A program made the translations under genes and the position numbers. Shown here piece after piece: positions 26,898 to 36,933 of a DNA stretch of 64,000 nucleotides (position 1 is the stretch's first letter; every line of letters begins with the position of its first letter). The DNA is from Methylococcaceae bacterium (GTDB taxonomy: Bacteria > Pseudomonadota > Gammaproteobacteria > Methylococcales > Methylomonadaceae), in NCBI GenBank assembly GCA_947505105.1, contig CANNKG010000001.1, positions 46,476 to 110,475 on the forward strand, in the 5' to 3' direction. Under the pieces are notes generated by a model, which was not told where the DNA came from, searched no databases, and saw nothing but the letters and a program-made list of their open reading frames with translations.

Positions 26898-28112
26898 TTA
26901 AGTCCGATATTCGGCGTTAATGCGAACATAATCATAAGAGAAATCGCAGGTTAATACCTCTTGGGAAGCATTGCCACGCCCTAAGATAACGCGCACCGTA
27001 ATTTCCTCCTGATTCATCACGCGCTGACCATCGGCTTCTTGATATTCTTCGGCACAACCGCCATTTCTGACGATGCAGACATCCCCCAGATAAATCTTGA
27101 TAGCATCAAGATCCATATTTTCAATCCCTGCTCGGCCAACCGCCGCTAGAATTCTACCCCAATTAGGATCGCTCGCAAAAAATGCAGTTTTTACTAAGGG
27201 TGAATGAGCAATGGTTTTAGCGACCCGAACGGCTTCAGTGGTATCCACTGCTTGTTCGACCACAATGCGCATTAACTTGGTAGCCCCTTCTCCATCGCGA
27301 ATAATCAGTTCTGCCAATTGTTTACATACTTGGGTGACAGCCTCGGCAAAGCGGGTGTATGCAGGACTTTCAGCAACTAATTCAGGGACCTCTGAACAAC
27401 CACTGGCCATCAAAACGCATGAATCATTGGTTGAAGTATCGCCATCAACCGTCACTAGGTTAAACGATTGCTCGACCGCTTCAGCCAGACAGCGTTGCAA
27501 CAAAGCTTGGCTAATTCTGGCATCGGTAGCGATAAATGCCAACATAGTCGCCATATCCGGCTGAATCATACCCGCACCTTTAGTAATACCGGTAATCGTC
27601 AAAGGTTTGCCATCAATTTCAAATTGAATGGAAACACCTTTTGGAAAAGTATCGGTCGTCATAATGGCTTTTGCCGCTTCAGACCAATGATCCTCATGCA
27701 ATTGTTGATAAGCCGACGGCAACGCTTGCGTGATTTTTATTAACGGTAGAGTTTGACCAATTACCCCGGTTGAAAAAGGCAATACTTGTCTGGATTCACC
27801 AGCGACCACCGCAGCAACATCAGCACAACACTGCCAAGCATCGTCCAATCCACGTTTGCCGGTTCCAGCATTAGCATTTCCGGAATTAATCAACAACCAG
27901 CGTGGATGATGTGCTAAATTTTCACGCGCAATTAATACCGGCGCCGCACAAAAAGCATTGCGCGTAAATACCGCGGCACAGGTTGCTGATGCAGACATTT
28001 CAATCAACAACAAATCATTACGCACTTGTTGCTTGATTCCTGCACAAGTGGTTCCCAATGCAACTCCGCTAACCTTATGCATCACCGGAAATATAACATT
28101 CCCTACTGCCAT
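26898..28112 (-). CDS. argJ: Bifunctional glutamate N-acetyltransferase / amino-acid acetyltransferase ArgJ
   Basis: This 404-residue enzyme moves the acetyl group from N-acetylornithine to glutamate, recycling it in arginine synthesis. The precursor self-cleaves before the Thr in GMIQPDMATMLAF (T189), giving alpha and beta chains. Other family blocks are LLINSGNANAGTG, LPFSTGVIGQ and the C-terminal SDPNWGRILAAVGRAGI. Because argA also occurs in this window (55621), the cell appears to have both the cyclic route and a dedicated N-acetylglutamate synthase. Confidence 0.96.
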   Translation of the reverse strand: MAVGNVIFPVMHKVSGVALGTTCAGIKQQVRNDLLLIEMSASATCAAVFTRNAFCAAPVLIARENLAHHPRWLLINSGNANAGTGKRGLDDAWQCCADVAAVVAGESRQVLPFSTGVIGQTLPLIKITQALPSAYQQLHEDHWSEAAKAIMTTDTFPKGVSIQFEIDGKPLTITGITKGAGMIQPDMATMLAFIATDARISQALLQRCLAEAVEQSFNLVTVDGDTSTNDSCVLMASGCSEVPELVAESPAYTRFAEAVTQVCKQLAELIIRDGEGATKLMRIVVEQAVDTTEAVRVAKTIAHSPLVKTAFFASDPNWGRILAAVGRAGIENMDLDAIKIYLGDVCIVRNGGCAEEYQEADGQRVMNQEEITVRVILGRGNASQEVLTCDFSYDYVRINAEYRT

Positions 28113-28285
28113 ACCTAAACCTCACTTACAATTAAATAGTAGCTATCGTAACAGATAGTTTCTTGCCAGAAATTGACATTTTTTATTTTCAAATTTTTCA
28201 GATACTTAATTTTTTAACGCGCTGTCATTAAAAATATTTTAAAATTAAAGGCATCCCATTATCCACCACATGAAAATCAACAACC

Positions 28286-28687
28286 ATGAGCTATAAATCT
28301 AGTTTAGTAAAAATGGCCATTAAATTAGCTCCCATAAAATTGTTTACCTGGGTTGCTAACTTTAAACTTAAAGGAATTGCCGAATTAGCCGCGCTTAACT
28401 TTGATATTGAAGAACGAAAGTTTTACATTCAAGTCCAACTTTTTGGCGAGCAGGAGGCGATTGAAGTGTGGATTGAAGATTTTGCCATTATTAACGAGGA
28501 GGAAGCCTATCATTTCCTTGTTCAAAAAGCTGAATCCAACAAACCCTGGTTGAACAACCTACTTTCGTTAATTACCGGCAAAGCCTGGAAAATTCCGGTC
28601 ATACCACAAATGGCCGCTCACCTTGAACTGATTGCAGAACTATTAGCAACCCCAAAAGTGGAACCACAAGAGGATCAACTCGATTAA
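28286..28687 (+). CDS. Hypothetical protein, 133 residues
   Basis: I do not recognise this protein. It has no signal peptide or membrane segment. The central part (NFDIEERKFYIQVQLFGEQEAIEVWIEDFAI) reads as beta strands of a small compact domain. It is followed by a helix-rich end (LLSLITGKAWKIPVIPQMAAHLELIAELL) and an acidic tail. It stands alone, divergent from argJ and convergent with the sensor kinase at 28768. Confidence 0.7.
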   Translation: MSYKSSLVKMAIKLAPIKLFTWVANFKLKGIAELAALNFDIEERKFYIQVQLFGEQEAIEVWIEDFAIINEEEAYHFLVQKAESNKPWLNNLLSLITGKAWKIPVIPQMAAHLELIAELLATPKVEPQEDQLD

Positions 28688-28702
28688 GCATTGTTCATCC
28701 TG

Positions 28703-28738
28703 TCAGCATGGATTTATTTGATCCTTAGTCCGTGCTGA
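28703..28738. terminator. Hairpin between convergent genes
   Basis: TCAGCATGGA (28703-28712) pairs with TCCGTGCTGA (28729-28738), 10 positions with one wobble and a 16-base loop. It sits between the hypothetical gene and the end of the sensor kinase gene, so it could end transcripts from both sides. There is no strong T run. Confidence 0.45.
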
Positions 28739-28767
28739 TTTCAGGGTAATTGGAAATTAAACTGTAT

Positions 28768-30108
28768 TTAAGGCAACTGGACGCGCCAGTACATCCCGCC
28801 AAGTTTTGAACTTCGAATCCCTTCAAGTTCCCCCCCCAATGACCTGATTAATTCGTTAACAACCGCCATCCCGATGCCATGTCCGTGGATATTTTCATCC
28901 GCTCGCACACCTCTTTGAAGAATTTCTTGAAGTTTATGGGCCGGAATCCCCGGACCGTCATCTTCGATATGCAGCACTAAATTGACTCCTTCAGATCGGC
29001 TAGGATTTTGAAGTGTCACCGAAATTTTCTGCCCACACCACTTACAGGCATTATCCAGTAAATTACCCAAAATTTCGTAAACATCTCCTTCTTCACAATA
29101 AACCCAACAATGCTCAGGCAGATTTAACTCAAATTGGATATTTTTATCGATATACACTTTTTTCAATGAACTGATAATTTTGTGCAGGATGGTGACTAAA
29201 TCGACTTTTCCGGAAATTTTCTTTTCGCCTTTAAACGCCGCACGTTGCAACTGATATTGGACAATTTCATTCATTCGGGCAATCTGATCTTCCATCGCCG
29301 GGCCATGATCACCCGCCGAAGCAATGTAACCGCGCATGATCGCTAGCGGTGTTTTCAAACTATGTGCTAAATCGGCGAGAGTATTACGATAACGTTCCAG
29401 ATGGGCACGTTCACTGGAAATCAAAATGTTTAGATTTCCTGCTAATCCCTTTAGTTCACTCGGATAGACACCATCTAAAAATAATTTTTTACCTTCCTCA
29501 ATTTTTTCGAGATCACTGACAATCGTGCGTAAGGGCTTTAAACCCCAGCGCAACAAGATCAATTGGATAAGCATTAATAGAAAGCCTACGATACCCAGCC
29601 AGAGCATCAGCGATTTGCGAAACCGGTTCACTTGATGAGTCACAAATTGAGCGTCTTCGGTCACACTAAATACGTATTCTCGGGTCGACCTTCGGTTAGT
29701 TTCCCAAATCACTTTGTAATGCAGAATGTAACGATTATATTTTCGATCCAACTTGAATATAGCTTTGCCGGGTTTAATATCAGTAGGCGCTTGAAAGTCT
29801 ATGCCGATCGCCGAGGGTGAACGCCAGATAATATTTTTGGATTTGGCCGTCACGAAAGCATAAAGCCCTGAACCGGGATTGGCAAATCTCGGCTCATGCA
29901 GGCTGGTAGCCATGCTCAAGCTGCCGGAACTATTCAAGTCGGCTGCCGATAACAAGGCATAAACTTGGACTTGAAGGGTTTCTTTCAAGCCTTGTTCGGT
30001 GCTTTCAAGAAAACTTCGCCCAAACACAAATGCCACTAGCGCGAAGAAAAATAACATCACTAAAGTCCCGGCCATAATCAATCTGAAACTTAGCGATTGT
30101 GATTTCAT
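28768..30108 (-). CDS. PhoQ-like sensor histidine kinase
   Basis: This 446-residue membrane kinase has two membrane helices (about 10-32 and 165-190) flanking a periplasmic sensor region. The HAMP-like linker follows, then the H box LADLAHSLKTPLAIMRGY with phosphoacceptor H249, the N box NLLDNACKW, and G boxes (DDGPGIP and HGHGIGMAV). The SLKTPL variant of the H box is that of the PhoQ group. It lies 21 bases after its response regulator gene. The periplasmic segment is not obviously rich in acidic clusters, so the stimulus cannot be deduced. Confidence 0.92.
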   Translation of the reverse strand: MKSQSLSFRLIMAGTLVMLFFFALVAFVFGRSFLESTEQGLKETLQVQVYALLSAADLNSSGSLSMATSLHEPRFANPGSGLYAFVTAKSKNIIWRSPSAIGIDFQAPTDIKPGKAIFKLDRKYNRYILHYKVIWETNRRSTREYVFSVTEDAQFVTHQVNRFRKSLMLWLGIVGFLLMLIQLILLRWGLKPLRTIVSDLEKIEEGKKLFLDGVYPSELKGLAGNLNILISSERAHLERYRNTLADLAHSLKTPLAIMRGYIASAGDHGPAMEDQIARMNEIVQYQLQRAAFKGEKKISGKVDLVTILHKIISSLKKVYIDKNIQFELNLPEHCWVYCEEGDVYEILGNLLDNACKWCGQKISVTLQNPSRSEGVNLVLHIEDDGPGIPAHKLQEILQRGVRADENIHGHGIGMAVVNELIRSLGGELEGIRSSKLGGMYWRVQLP

Positions 30109-30129
30109 AAATAGATAACGTGACTACGT

Positions 30130-30807
30130 TCAGGAATTATTGTCAGACATTCGATATCCCCGACCACGGAGTGTTTCTATCGGTTTTAACGTGCCGTCAG
30201 GGTCGAGCTTTTTACGAAGCCGACCAATAAAAACCTCAATAACGTTACTGTCGCGCTCGAAATCTTCGTCGTAAATATGTTCAGTCAAAACGGTCTTGGA
30301 AACCACAGTATTTTTACGAAACATCAGATATTCAAGCACTTTATATTCATAAGCCGTGAGTTCCAAAAGTTTACCGCTGACCGTAACACTCTGAGCCAGC
30401 GTATCAAGCTCGATATTACCAAAAGTTAAGACCGGATGGGCGTTTCCAGAAGAACGTCGAAGCAAGGCATTCATGCGTGCCAACACCTCTTCAAAGTGAA
30501 AAGGCTTGACCATATAATCATCGGCGCCCGCTTCCAAACCCTCTACCTTTTCTTGCCATCGTCCACGGGCGGTCAAAATCAAAATTGGAAAAGTAATCTG
30601 CGCCTTGCGCAATTGCTTAATCAGTTCAATACCTGAAAAATCGGGGAGTCCCAGATCGATGATCGCCGCATCAATCGGGTATTCTTTCCCCATATATAAG
30701 CCATCACGCCCATTAATCGCGACATCTACAGCGAAACCCTTATCGGCAAAAAATTGATGGATTTGCTCGCACAACACCGTTTCATCTTCGACCACCAAAA
30801 TCCGCAT
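30130..30807 (-). CDS. OmpR/PhoP-like response regulator
   Basis: This 225-residue regulator has a receiver domain (1-115; E7/D8, phosphoacceptor D51, K101) and a winged-helix DNA-binding domain (about 130-222). Markers are LELTAYEYKVLEYLMFRKNTVVSK, SNVIEVFIGRLRKKLDP and TLRGRGYRM. It forms a two-component system with the kinase gene that follows, and lies just after a PepSY protein gene. This PepSY-RR-HK order is common for PhoP/PhoQ-like systems that control envelope functions. Confidence 0.94.
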   Translation of the reverse strand: MRILVVEDETVLCEQIHQFFADKGFAVDVAINGRDGLYMGKEYPIDAAIIDLGLPDFSGIELIKQLRKAQITFPILILTARGRWQEKVEGLEAGADDYMVKPFHFEEVLARMNALLRRSSGNAHPVLTFGNIELDTLAQSVTVSGKLLELTAYEYKVLEYLMFRKNTVVSKTVLTEHIYDEDFERDSNVIEVFIGRLRKKLDPDGTLKPIETLRGRGYRMSDNNS

Positions 30808-30862
30808 GATTGATTATCCTTGAAAATAGTTAACTTTAGAAAGTTCTGAACTCAGTGCGCTT

Positions 30863-31162
30863 TTACTCTTTGATCATTTCACTTTTAGTATCATTGATAT
30901 CCAGTATATTACCGGTATCGGCATCAATCGTTTGCTGCTGGATACGCCCATCAAGTGTTAAGGTTTTAATGACATGCACTTTACGCCCTTCAAATTCATC
31001 GGTTTTTGCTGATAACACTCGACTTGCATAATTCGAATTAATCACCTGCTTGGTAGCGTCTTCAAGAGTAATGGGCACCACATTCGTTGCAATCGGAGTC
31101 TCGGCAAACACGGGAGCCATTCCGAGAACATAAATTAATAGCAGGTCTCTAATATTTTTCAT
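30863..31162 (-). CDS. Small secreted PepSY-domain protein
   Basis: This 99-residue periplasmic protein has a signal peptide (LLLIYVLGMAPVFAE) and one PepSY domain (ITLEDATKQVINSNYASRVLSAKTDEFEGRKVHVIKTLTLDGRIQQQTIDADTGNIL). Single PepSY proteins beside two-component genes are thought to modulate sensing or proteolysis. It is 55 bases ahead of the response regulator and is likely the first gene of the operon. Confidence 0.88.
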   Translation of the reverse strand: MKNIRDLLLIYVLGMAPVFAETPIATNVVPITLEDATKQVINSNYASRVLSAKTDEFEGRKVHVIKTLTLDGRIQQQTIDADTGNILDINDTKSEMIKE

Positions 31163-31413
31163 AACTCATCCTACGGGTCATTTGAAGATACGCTTGCCAG
31201 CATTATGCTGTTTTGAATAGGCTTGCTTGCTTAATAGTTCAAATAACGCTGACATTGTGATTAGATTTAGCATCCATATATACAAATTTTCTGTGTATAA
31301 CCCTAACAAAATACAACTTAATCGCCCATGAACGAGGCCAAAATTATTCATGCATCTAAGGTAACCGTCAGATGTGTTAGTTGATTTTACATTAATTTAT
31401 TCAAACGCTTCGT

Positions 31414-32388
31414 TTAATGCAAGGTCACTTGAGCAAGGCTTGCAATACTCTGACCAAAGGCTGCGCCCAATTTCCCGGCAATACGATCAATTAAGAGTTC
31501 TTCCTGGGTAAAATTGACAATTTTTTTAGCACCGATAATTTCCTTGGCCACATAATCATCATTCCCAAACGCATCCGCAATACCTATTTTTAAACTCGCC
31601 TCACCGGTCCAAACTAGACCGGAAAACATGTCATCGGTTTCCTTGAGTCGGTCGCCACGACCTTTTTTCACGGCAGTAATAAACTGCTGATGCACTTGAT
31701 TCAATAGGCTGCGCATATATTCGGTTTCGTTTTCTTTGATCGGCGAGAATGGATCTAGCATGGCTTTATGTGCACCTGCGGTTAACAGACGGCGTTCCAC
31801 ACCCAACTTATCCATGACGTTGACAAAACCGAAACCATCCATCAACACCCCAATGGATCCGATAATGCTCGCTTGATTTACAAATATTTTATCACTGGCG
31901 GCAGCGATATAGTAACAACCGGAAGCGCACATATCGCTGACAACGGTATAAATTGGCAGCGTTGGATGCTCCTTCTTGATCTTGAATATTTCATCATACA
32001 CATCCCAGGACTGAACCGGACTTCCGCCTGGAGAATTCGCATGCAGAATGATTCCTTTGGTATTTTTGTCTTTAGCTGCATCACGTAACCCATCAATGAT
32101 GGTTTGAGCATTGGCATTCTGATCCTCAGCAATCACGCCGACTAAATTGACAACGGCAGTATGGCCTTTGCCCTCATCGTCATCATCGAGATGCATTTTG
32201 GGATAATAGGCCATGCCAGCGATCACTGCGATATACGCGAACATCAACGCTTTAAAAAATATCCCCCATCGACGCGTGTTGCGTTGTTCGGTAATTGCCG
32301 CAAAAGCAAGTTTCTCAAGAACATCCCGTTCCCATCCCGGCAAGGTTGATTTGTCAATATTGTCAGGATTATCGTGTTGATTATCCAT
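31414..32388 (-). CDS. sppA: S49 family signal peptide peptidase SppA
   Basis: This 324-residue inner-membrane serine protease degrades cleaved signal peptides. One membrane helix (about 43-62) is followed by the S49 domain. The nucleophile is S156 in CASGCYYIAAASDKIF and the general base is K208 in GAHKAMLDP; HANSPGGSP and GLVWTGEASLKIGIADAFG are also conserved. It is the short, single-domain type. Order rluC-HAD-sppA is standard in gammaproteobacteria; the gap from the HAD gene is 12 bases. Confidence 0.95.
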   Translation of the reverse strand: MDNQHDNPDNIDKSTLPGWERDVLEKLAFAAITEQRNTRRWGIFFKALMFAYIAVIAGMAYYPKMHLDDDDEGKGHTAVVNLVGVIAEDQNANAQTIIDGLRDAAKDKNTKGIILHANSPGGSPVQSWDVYDEIFKIKKEHPTLPIYTVVSDMCASGCYYIAAASDKIFVNQASIIGSIGVLMDGFGFVNVMDKLGVERRLLTAGAHKAMLDPFSPIKENETEYMRSLLNQVHQQFITAVKKGRGDRLKETDDMFSGLVWTGEASLKIGIADAFGNDDYVAKEIIGAKKIVNFTQEELLIDRIAGKLGAAFGQSIASLAQVTLH

Positions 32389-32400
32389 AGTGTTAAACCT

Positions 32401-33051
32401 CTATATAAGCAATTTAAGTAATTCAGCAGGTTGCTGTAAACATAACAAGGGTTGATATTCACGCAATAAATATTCGGGATGCGCCCCACAGGTCAAAGCA
32501 ACGGCCTGCATTTTGGCTTTGGTGGCCATTTGTAAATCGAAAATAGTATCTCCCACCATAAGTGCCCGATCACTGCGGCAATTACAATGGGCCAGAATTT
32601 CCTGCAACATTTTGGGAGATGGTTTTGAGGCCGTTTCATCCGCGCAACGCGTAATCTCAAACAAATCTTCAGTATGTGTCGATTTTAATACTCGCGCTAA
32701 ACCTGCCCGAGTCTTCCCGGTCGCGACTGCCAGCTGATAGTCGGCAGCTTTCAAAGCGAGCAACATCTCATAAACGCCATCAAAAAAATGTTCACGACCC
32801 AGTTCTTGAGTTTTATACAAGTCCTGGTAAACAGCAATCAGTCGCTCTTGCAACACAAGCTCTGCCTCTGGAAATAATGACGCTATAGCGTGATCAATAC
32901 TTAAACCGATCACATCTTTAGCGGCTTGTCGTTCAGGAATTGGGCAATTACATTCGGCCGCCGCCAATTGCAAGCAGTTGGCAATCCAGTCAATGGAATT
33001 GATTAAGGTCCCATCCCAATCAAAAATAATCAAATCAAAGCGGTTTCTCAT
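32401..33051 (-). CDS. HAD-superfamily hydrolase, phosphoglycolate phosphatase-like
   Basis: This 216-residue HAD enzyme has motif I DWDGT (nucleophile D11, D13), motif II in VATGKTRAGL, motif III Lys in ASKPSPKML, and motif IV MVGDTIFDLQMA. The helical cap between motifs I and II is that of phosphoglycolate phosphatases and related phosphatases. It overlaps the rluC end by 17 bases and is followed by sppA. The true substrate is uncertain. Confidence 0.9.
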   Translation of the reverse strand: MRNRFDLIIFDWDGTLINSIDWIANCLQLAAAECNCPIPERQAAKDVIGLSIDHAIASLFPEAELVLQERLIAVYQDLYKTQELGREHFFDGVYEMLLALKAADYQLAVATGKTRAGLARVLKSTHTEDLFEITRCADETASKPSPKMLQEILAHCNCRSDRALMVGDTIFDLQMATKAKMQAVALTCGAHPEYLLREYQPLLCLQQPAELLKLLI

Positions 33052-34042
33052 GAGCTAATAAATCTTGAAGTGATTGAGGCAAAGGCGCACTGCAGGAAAG
33101 CATTTTTCCGGTCACCGGATGCATAAATTCCAACTGTTCAGCATGTAAAAATAAACGTTTAAAGCCACGTTTCTTAAATTCTCGATTGAGTTCAAATGAG
33201 CCATAGCGCTCGTCCGCAATAATCGGATGCCCCATCCAGGCCGCATGAACCCTAATCTGATGCGTACGCCCGGTTTTGGGTGAAGCAGAGACTAAGGTAG
33301 TATCACGATAAAGTTGAATACGCCGGAATAACGTCTCCGCGGATTTCCCCTGATTACTCACGACTACGACCCGCTCACCACCCTCACTTGAGTTTTTTAA
33401 CAACGGAACAGTAACCAATAGTTTTTGTCGATCCCAACGCCCGGCTAATAAAGCCAGATAGGTCTTATGCACCTGATCATCCCGAAAAATCTCATGCAAT
33501 TTGCGTAAGGCACTCCGCTTTTTTGCGATAATCAAACAACCGGAAGTATCCTTATCCAAGCGATGCACTAACTCAAGGAAATGCGCAGTCGGTCTAAGCT
33601 GACGTAAACCTTCAATAATACCACAATCTACCCCGCTCCCACCATGCACGGGATATCCGGCGGGCTTGTTAATAACTAACAACGCCTCATCTTCGTACAA
33701 AACATTTTGTTCGAGACTGGCTTTCAATGAATGCGGAACAGGGCTGATACTTGGTTTTTCAGCAACGCGCACCGGCGGAATTCTGACCATATCCCCTTCA
33801 AGTAAGCGATAACTACTGGCAACGCGCCCTTTGTTTACACGCACCTCACCCTTTCTTACGATTCTATAGATTAAACTTTTAGGAACTCCTTTTAAATAAG
33901 TAATCAGAAAATTATCCAGGCGCTGATCAACGTAAGACTCGGTAATTTCAACCCATTGAACTTGTGGCTTTATTAGTGGCTGATTCTGATCTTCGCCCAG
34001 TGCAGTTCGATGGAAAGTCTCGCCGGTTAATTTTGAATTCAT
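33035..34042 (-). CDS. rluC: Ribosomal large subunit pseudouridine synthase RluC
   Basis: This 335-residue enzyme makes pseudouridines in 23S rRNA. An N-terminal S4 domain (YVDQRLDNFLITYLKGVPKSLIYRIVRKGEVRVN) precedes the catalytic domain with LELVHRLDKDTSGCLIIAKK (catalytic Asp in HRLDKDTSG) and GRTHQIRVH. It is divergent from rne across a 498-base gap and heads the operon rluC-HAD-sppA, exactly the usual neighbourhood of rne. Confidence 0.96.
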   Translation of the reverse strand: MNSKLTGETFHRTALGEDQNQPLIKPQVQWVEITESYVDQRLDNFLITYLKGVPKSLIYRIVRKGEVRVNKGRVASSYRLLEGDMVRIPPVRVAEKPSISPVPHSLKASLEQNVLYEDEALLVINKPAGYPVHGGSGVDCGIIEGLRQLRPTAHFLELVHRLDKDTSGCLIIAKKRSALRKLHEIFRDDQVHKTYLALLAGRWDRQKLLVTVPLLKNSSEGGERVVVVSNQGKSAETLFRRIQLYRDTTLVSASPKTGRTHQIRVHAAWMGHPIIADERYGSFELNREFKKRGFKRLFLHAEQLEFMHPVTGKMLSCSAPLPQSLQDLLAHEKPL

Positions 34043-34082
34043 GCTCGATAATGCCTTTAAGTGAAACGGGATGATTGTTTAA

Positions 34083-34111
34083 ATTGATGTAACGCAATAA
34101 CATTGTTATAT
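34083..34111 (+). promoter_or_regulatory. Sigma-70 promoter of rne
   Basis: TTGATG (34083-34088) and TATATT (34106-34111) are separated by 17 bases and match the -35 and -10 consensus at 4/6 and 5/6 positions. Transcription would start near 34118, about 420 bases before the rne ATG. Confidence 0.6.
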
Positions 34112-34151
34112 TAAGCGGGTTTTAATTCGCATTAAGACCTTTACGCCTTCC

Positions 34152-34298
34152 ATGAACGTTTTAAGTACGTTCTGCGTTAAGTTAAAAGAAGATGATAATG
34201 CCATGTCCGGATTAACTCTTCAAAAGATTTTTGGGTTTTATCGCTCGACCCGTGATGAGCGATTTTACGAATCCTGTTTAGCACAGATTTTACAATAA
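34152..34298 (+). CDS. Possible small ORF in the rne leader (48 codons)
   Basis: An ATG at 34152 opens a 48-residue frame ending at TAA 34296-34298, with an internal ATG at 34203. The later part reads MSGLTLQKIFGFYRSTRDER. The first ATG lacks a ribosome binding site; the second has AAGAAG about 11 bases upstream. It does not resemble any protein I know. It could be a leader peptide that influences rne expression, or chance. Confidence 0.25.
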   Translation: MNVLSTFCVKLKEDDNAMSGLTLQKIFGFYRSTRDERFYESCLAQILQ

Positions 34299-34540
34299 GA
34301 CTTAAACATCAAAATTAAAGACTGCCATCCATAAATTTTAAAATGCGCTCCCTCCTAAAATTTCGCTCAAAATTTACCACTAGGGAAAATTTTAGTCTTC
34401 ACCTCCGGAGAGGAGTCCTTAAGATGGCCAAGCCGAATCATTAGATGTACCCTTATCACTAAAAAACCTACAAGAACCACCAAGGGATGGTCTTAAGCGA
34501 TAAAATCTGATTATGGAGCAGGGAAAAACAAGGATAACTC

Positions 34541-36892
34541 ATGAAAAGAATGTTGATCAACGCTACGCAGGCAGAAGAACTGCGAGTGGCTTTAGTTGAT
34601 GGTCAAAAGATGTATGATTTCGACATTGAAATCCCATCCAAAGAACAAAAAAAATCAAATATTTATAAAGGAATCATTACTCGCGTAGAACCCAGCCTAG
34701 AAGCAGCATTTATCAATTATGGCGCGGACAAACATGGTTTTTTACCTTTTAAAGAAATCATCCCCAATTATCACCAGGAAAACGGCACCGACTCTGAACA
34801 AAAATCACGTCCCGCTATTAAAGACCTTATTCGAGAAGGCCAAGAAATTGTAGTCCAGATCGAAAAAGAAGAACGAGGCAATAAAGGCGCTGCCCTTACC
34901 ACTTACATCAGTTTAGCTGGTACCTATTTGGTGCTGATGCCCAATAATCCAAAAGCCGGAGGCATTTCTCGCCGTATTGAAGGCGATACCCGTAATGAAT
35001 TGCGTGAAGCCATGAACGCGTTGGATATTCCTGAAAATATGGGGCTAATCGTGCGCACCGCAGGGTGTGGTAAGAGCACTGAAGAATTACAATGGGATTT
35101 GAATTATCTACTCCAACTCTGGACCGCAATCGAGCGCTACAGTACCGAACAAAAAGCCCCGTTTTTAGTGTTTCAGGAAAGCAACGTAATCATTCGGGCA
35201 TTACGGGATCATTTACGTAATGATATTGATGAAATTCTGATCGATAATCTTGAATCGTTCCGCTTGGTACAAAACTTCTTAAAACAGGTAATGCCCCATT
35301 TCCTGCCTAAAGCTAAATATTACGACGATTCGGTGCCGTTATTTAGCCGCTATCAAATCGAATCTCAAATTGAGATCGCCTATAATCGTGATGTCCCGTT
35401 ACCGTCAGGCGGTTCAATTGTCATTGACTATACCGAAGCACTTACCTCAATCGATATCAATTCGGCTCGGGCCACAAAAGGCAGTGATATTGAAGAAACC
35501 GCGCTGAATACCAATCTGGAAGCAGCGGATGAAATTGCTCGACAATTACGTCTCCGAGATTTAGGCGGGCTCTTTGTTATCGACTTCATCGACATGATGT
35601 CGAATAAAAACCAACGTTCGGTAGAAAATCGTCTGCGTGATGCCTTAAAGATCGATCGTGCGCGCATTCAAACCAGTCGCATTTCCCGCTTCGGTTTGCT
35701 CGAAATGTCACGCCAGCGTCTGCGCCCTTCACTCGGCGACTCTTCGCAGCTCACTTGCCCTCGTTGTAAAGGACAGGGTTCAATCCGCAATGTCGAATCG
35801 GTCGCTCTTTCGGTACTGCGCATTATCGAAGAAGAAGCGATGAAAAAGGGCACCGAAAAAGTCGTCGCGCATTTGCCGATAGAATGTGCCACCTATTTAC
35901 TAAATGAAAAAAGAAAACCGATTGAGCAAGTTGAAACGCGCCTTAAAATCAGCATTATCATTTTACCAAGCCGACATCTCGAAACCCCTGATTACGAGAT
36001 TGAACGCATTAAGGCCAAAGATGTTGCCGAGGAGAAAAGCAGCTATCTGCAACTTAAAGAAGAATCCATTAAAATTCCGGATTTTGTTCAACAGACTAAA
36101 CAAATCATTGAGCAACCAGCCATTAAAGAGTTTTTACATGATTCTCCGGCTCCGATTCAAAACAAGAATATTTCCGATAGTCTCATCAAACGCTTCTGGC
36201 ACAAATTGGTAGGCGCACCTGCGCAAACCGAAACAGTCACGGATGTCGATCCTGTCGAACCGGTAACGACCACCGCCGCCCAAAATCCATCTGAAGTGCG
36301 TGCTCAAGCGCGACGCAATAATCGCAATAACCGGAACAACCGCAATCAACGAAACCCTAGGCCACCGAAAAATGCCGGTAATAATCAAGAACCGACATCT
36401 CTTGAAGAGTCTAATGTGACTCAAGATCAAGAATCCGATTATTCTTCAATAACGCAGGGTTCAGAGGTCGTTGTCAATGAAAGCAAAGCTCCTGAATCAA
36501 TCAATGAAGATGGAAGTTCCGATACCGTTCAAGCAGCACCTCGACCTCCCAGAAGAAACGGCTCAAGACGCGGCCCCAACAGTCGACGCAGATCACGTAA
36601 TTCCAATTACGAAAAAAGAACTTCAACTGATTCAGCAGAAGCCCCAGCCACTAGTGAAGCCAATTCGAATACTGAGGAATATTCCGGTCATTCCGCCAGC
36701 GAAGATTCAGCGAATAGTGGTGGAAACGAAAATGGCTCGGCACTATCCTACGCTCAAGAGTTCGCCAAACGCGTAGAACAAAACAATACCCAAAGCAAAA
36801 CAAATAACAACGCAGAAGTTCAGCAGCCTCAGAGTGAAAATCAAAGTGTCGAAAGAAAATCTGAGCCTCACCAAGATTTCAGCCACGAATAA
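34541..36892 (+). CDS. rne: Ribonuclease E
   Basis: This 783-residue endoribonuclease starts mRNA decay and processes rRNA and tRNA. The catalytic half (1-about 520) has the S1 domain ([21 protein letters not shown]), catalytic aspartates D303 (SIDIN) and D346 (FVIDFIDMM), and the zinc link CPRCKGQG (about 406-409). The remainder is disordered, with two Arg/Asn-rich blocks ([18 protein letters not shown] near 590 and a second [13 protein letters not shown] block) that probably bind RNA and form the degradosome scaffold. AAGGA stands ahead of the ATG. It is shorter than the E. coli protein because of a reduced scaffold region. Confidence 0.97.
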   Translation: MKRMLINATQAEELRVALVDGQKMYDFDIEIPSKEQKKSNIYKGIITRVEPSLEAAFINYGADKHGFLPFKEIIPNYHQENGTDSEQKSRPAIKDLIREGQEIVVQIEKEERGNKGAALTTYISLAGTYLVLMPNNPKAGGISRRIEGDTRNELREAMNALDIPENMGLIVRTAGCGKSTEELQWDLNYLLQLWTAIERYSTEQKAPFLVFQESNVIIRALRDHLRNDIDEILIDNLESFRLVQNFLKQVMPHFLPKAKYYDDSVPLFSRYQIESQIEIAYNRDVPLPSGGSIVIDYTEALTSIDINSARATKGSDIEETALNTNLEAADEIARQLRLRDLGGLFVIDFIDMMSNKNQRSVENRLRDALKIDRARIQTSRISRFGLLEMSRQRLRPSLGDSSQLTCPRCKGQGSIRNVESVALSVLRIIEEEAMKKGTEKVVAHLPIECATYLLNEKRKPIEQVETRLKISIIILPSRHLETPDYEIERIKAKDVAEEKSSYLQLKEESIKIPDFVQQTKQIIEQPAIKEFLHDSPAPIQNKNISDSLIKRFWHKLVGAPAQTETVTDVDPVEPVTTTAAQNPSEVRAQARRNNRNNRNNRNQRNPRPPKNAGNNQEPTSLEESNVTQDQESDYSSITQGSEVVVNESKAPESINEDGSSDTVQAAPRPPRRNGSRRGPNSRRRSRNSNYEKRTSTDSAEAPATSEANSNTEEYSGHSASEDSANSGGNENGSALSYAQEFAKRVEQNNTQSKTNNNAEVQQPQSENQSVERKSEPHQDFSHE

Positions 36893-36933
36893 ACGAAAAT
36901 CGATCTTTCACTAACACACCACAGGACTATATC

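Larger units (their letters stand above)
34043..34540. other. Long intergenic region with promoter and leader of rne
   Basis: This 498-base gap holds the divergent starts of rluC and rne. A good sigma-70 promoter toward rne lies at 34083-34111. The resulting leader of about 420 bases is comparable to the long autoregulatory leaders of other rne genes. It includes a 48-codon open frame (34152-34298) and an A/T-rich inverted repeat, CTAAAATTT (34354-34362) with AAATTTTAG (34386-34394). A short CCTC/GAGG hairpin falls at about 34403-34414. Confidence 0.65.
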
